The translations under genes and the position numbers were made by a program. The notes below the pieces were generated by a model, which was not told the origin of the DNA, did not search any database, and saw only the letters and a program-made list of their open reading frames with translations. From Desulfosarcina alkanivorans (GTDB lineage: Bacteria; Desulfobacterota; Desulfobacteria; Desulfobacterales; Desulfosarcinaceae), in assembly GCF_009688945.1 (NCBI RefSeq), contig NZ_AP021874.1, positions 6,862,001 to 6,926,000 of the forward strand: a stretch of 64,000 nucleotides of DNA, read 5' to 3'. This document shows, in pieces, positions 63,891-64,000 of the stretch. Within the stretch, counting starts at the first letter, position 1. Every line of letters starts with the position of its first letter.

Positions 63891-64000
63891 TTTTTGCCTC
63901 CTTCTATATCACAAGGGTTAACGAAGCTCTTGACATGTGTTCCTTATATGGATAACAGAAATCCGAAATACGGACAATGAAAATGCTTGACAGATTTTGG
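63891..64000. promoter_or_regulatory. Upstream region of the XRE operon
   Basis: 110 bp to the window end. It contains two TTGACA boxes on the + strand (about 63933 and 63987) and a CCGAAATACGG imperfect palindrome (about 63962-63972). The minus-strand promoter for the XRE gene should be here, but no clear -35/-10 pair is seen. Confidence 0.35.

Noticed and set aside
1..64000. tRNA or rRNA genes
   Set aside because: No cloverleaf with the conserved T-loop and no rRNA-like stretch was recognised by eye; a covariance search was not possible.

Overview
The window looks like an accessory, repeat-rich region of a Gram-negative chromosome, most likely a sulfate-reducing-type Desulfobacterota. That guess rests on the kinds of IS110, IS66, IS1634 and REP-associated (Y1) transposases present and on the very large secreted proteins built from 'SIDQ-IG' Ig-like repeats. 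It is an inference from sequence style; there is no rRNA, tRNA or housekeeping marker in the window.

The backbone is a four-gene cassette found whole or broken six times, all on the + strand: (1) a large secreted protein of Ig-like repeats, sometimes with a CAP domain and a beta-propeller, ending in an NTF2-like tail; (2) a small membrane protein or lipoprotein with a carboxypeptidase-regulatory-like domain; (3) a zinc-phospholipase-C-like exported protein; (4) a 97-residue exported protein. Cassettes come in two matched types. In type 1 a 'tail-1' NTF2 domain goes with a two-TM membrane protein and a PLC N-terminus beginning Y-K-P/K-x-V-H. In type 2 a 'tail-2' NTF2 domain goes with a lipoprotein and a PLC N-terminus beginning Y-D-N. 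Order: A (type 1, intact, 903-13883), B (type 2, 14043-20132), C (type 1, 21459-28237), D (type 2, 46177-51980), E (type 1, 53889-58882), F (type 2 tail only, 60185-60973). The PLC C-terminal half and gene 4 are almost identical between types, so the cassettes appear to recombine.

Between C and D lies an Rhs/YD-repeat protein (29378-35194) with NHL repeats. At its core/tip junction begins an 8,006-bp unit: tip, small two-TM protein, PIN/XRE pair, small DUF5659-like protein, CHC2/Toprim primase with a P-loop ATPase region, two XerC/D-like tyrosine recombinases and a 104-residue protein (34838-42843). The unit then starts again at 42844 and is cut at 45081 by a transposon. The internal junction carries a 28-bp site shaped like dif (two 11-bp imperfect inverted arms and a 6-bp centre), and identity with the rhs gene begins exactly at the 6-bp centre. 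I read this as a recombinase-driven element that inserts at the Rhs core/tip junction and supplies a new tip, present as a tandem array.

Insertion sequences shape the rest: four copies of a 1,110-bp Y1-transposase element (20368, 28248, 45082, 58970), a divergent Y1 element (61060-62064), three copies of a 1,564-bp IS66-type element (26616, 52059, 56042), two copies of an IS110/IS1111-type element at the same position in two diverged paralogues (C and E), one IS1634-type element (18228-20114) and an IS3 fragment at the left edge. Several insertions can be removed on paper to restore the interrupted gene. The Y1 elements have unusual shrinking tandem repeats at their ends. The right edge holds a broken tyrosine recombinase and a minus-strand XRE - DUF4160 - DUF2442 operon.
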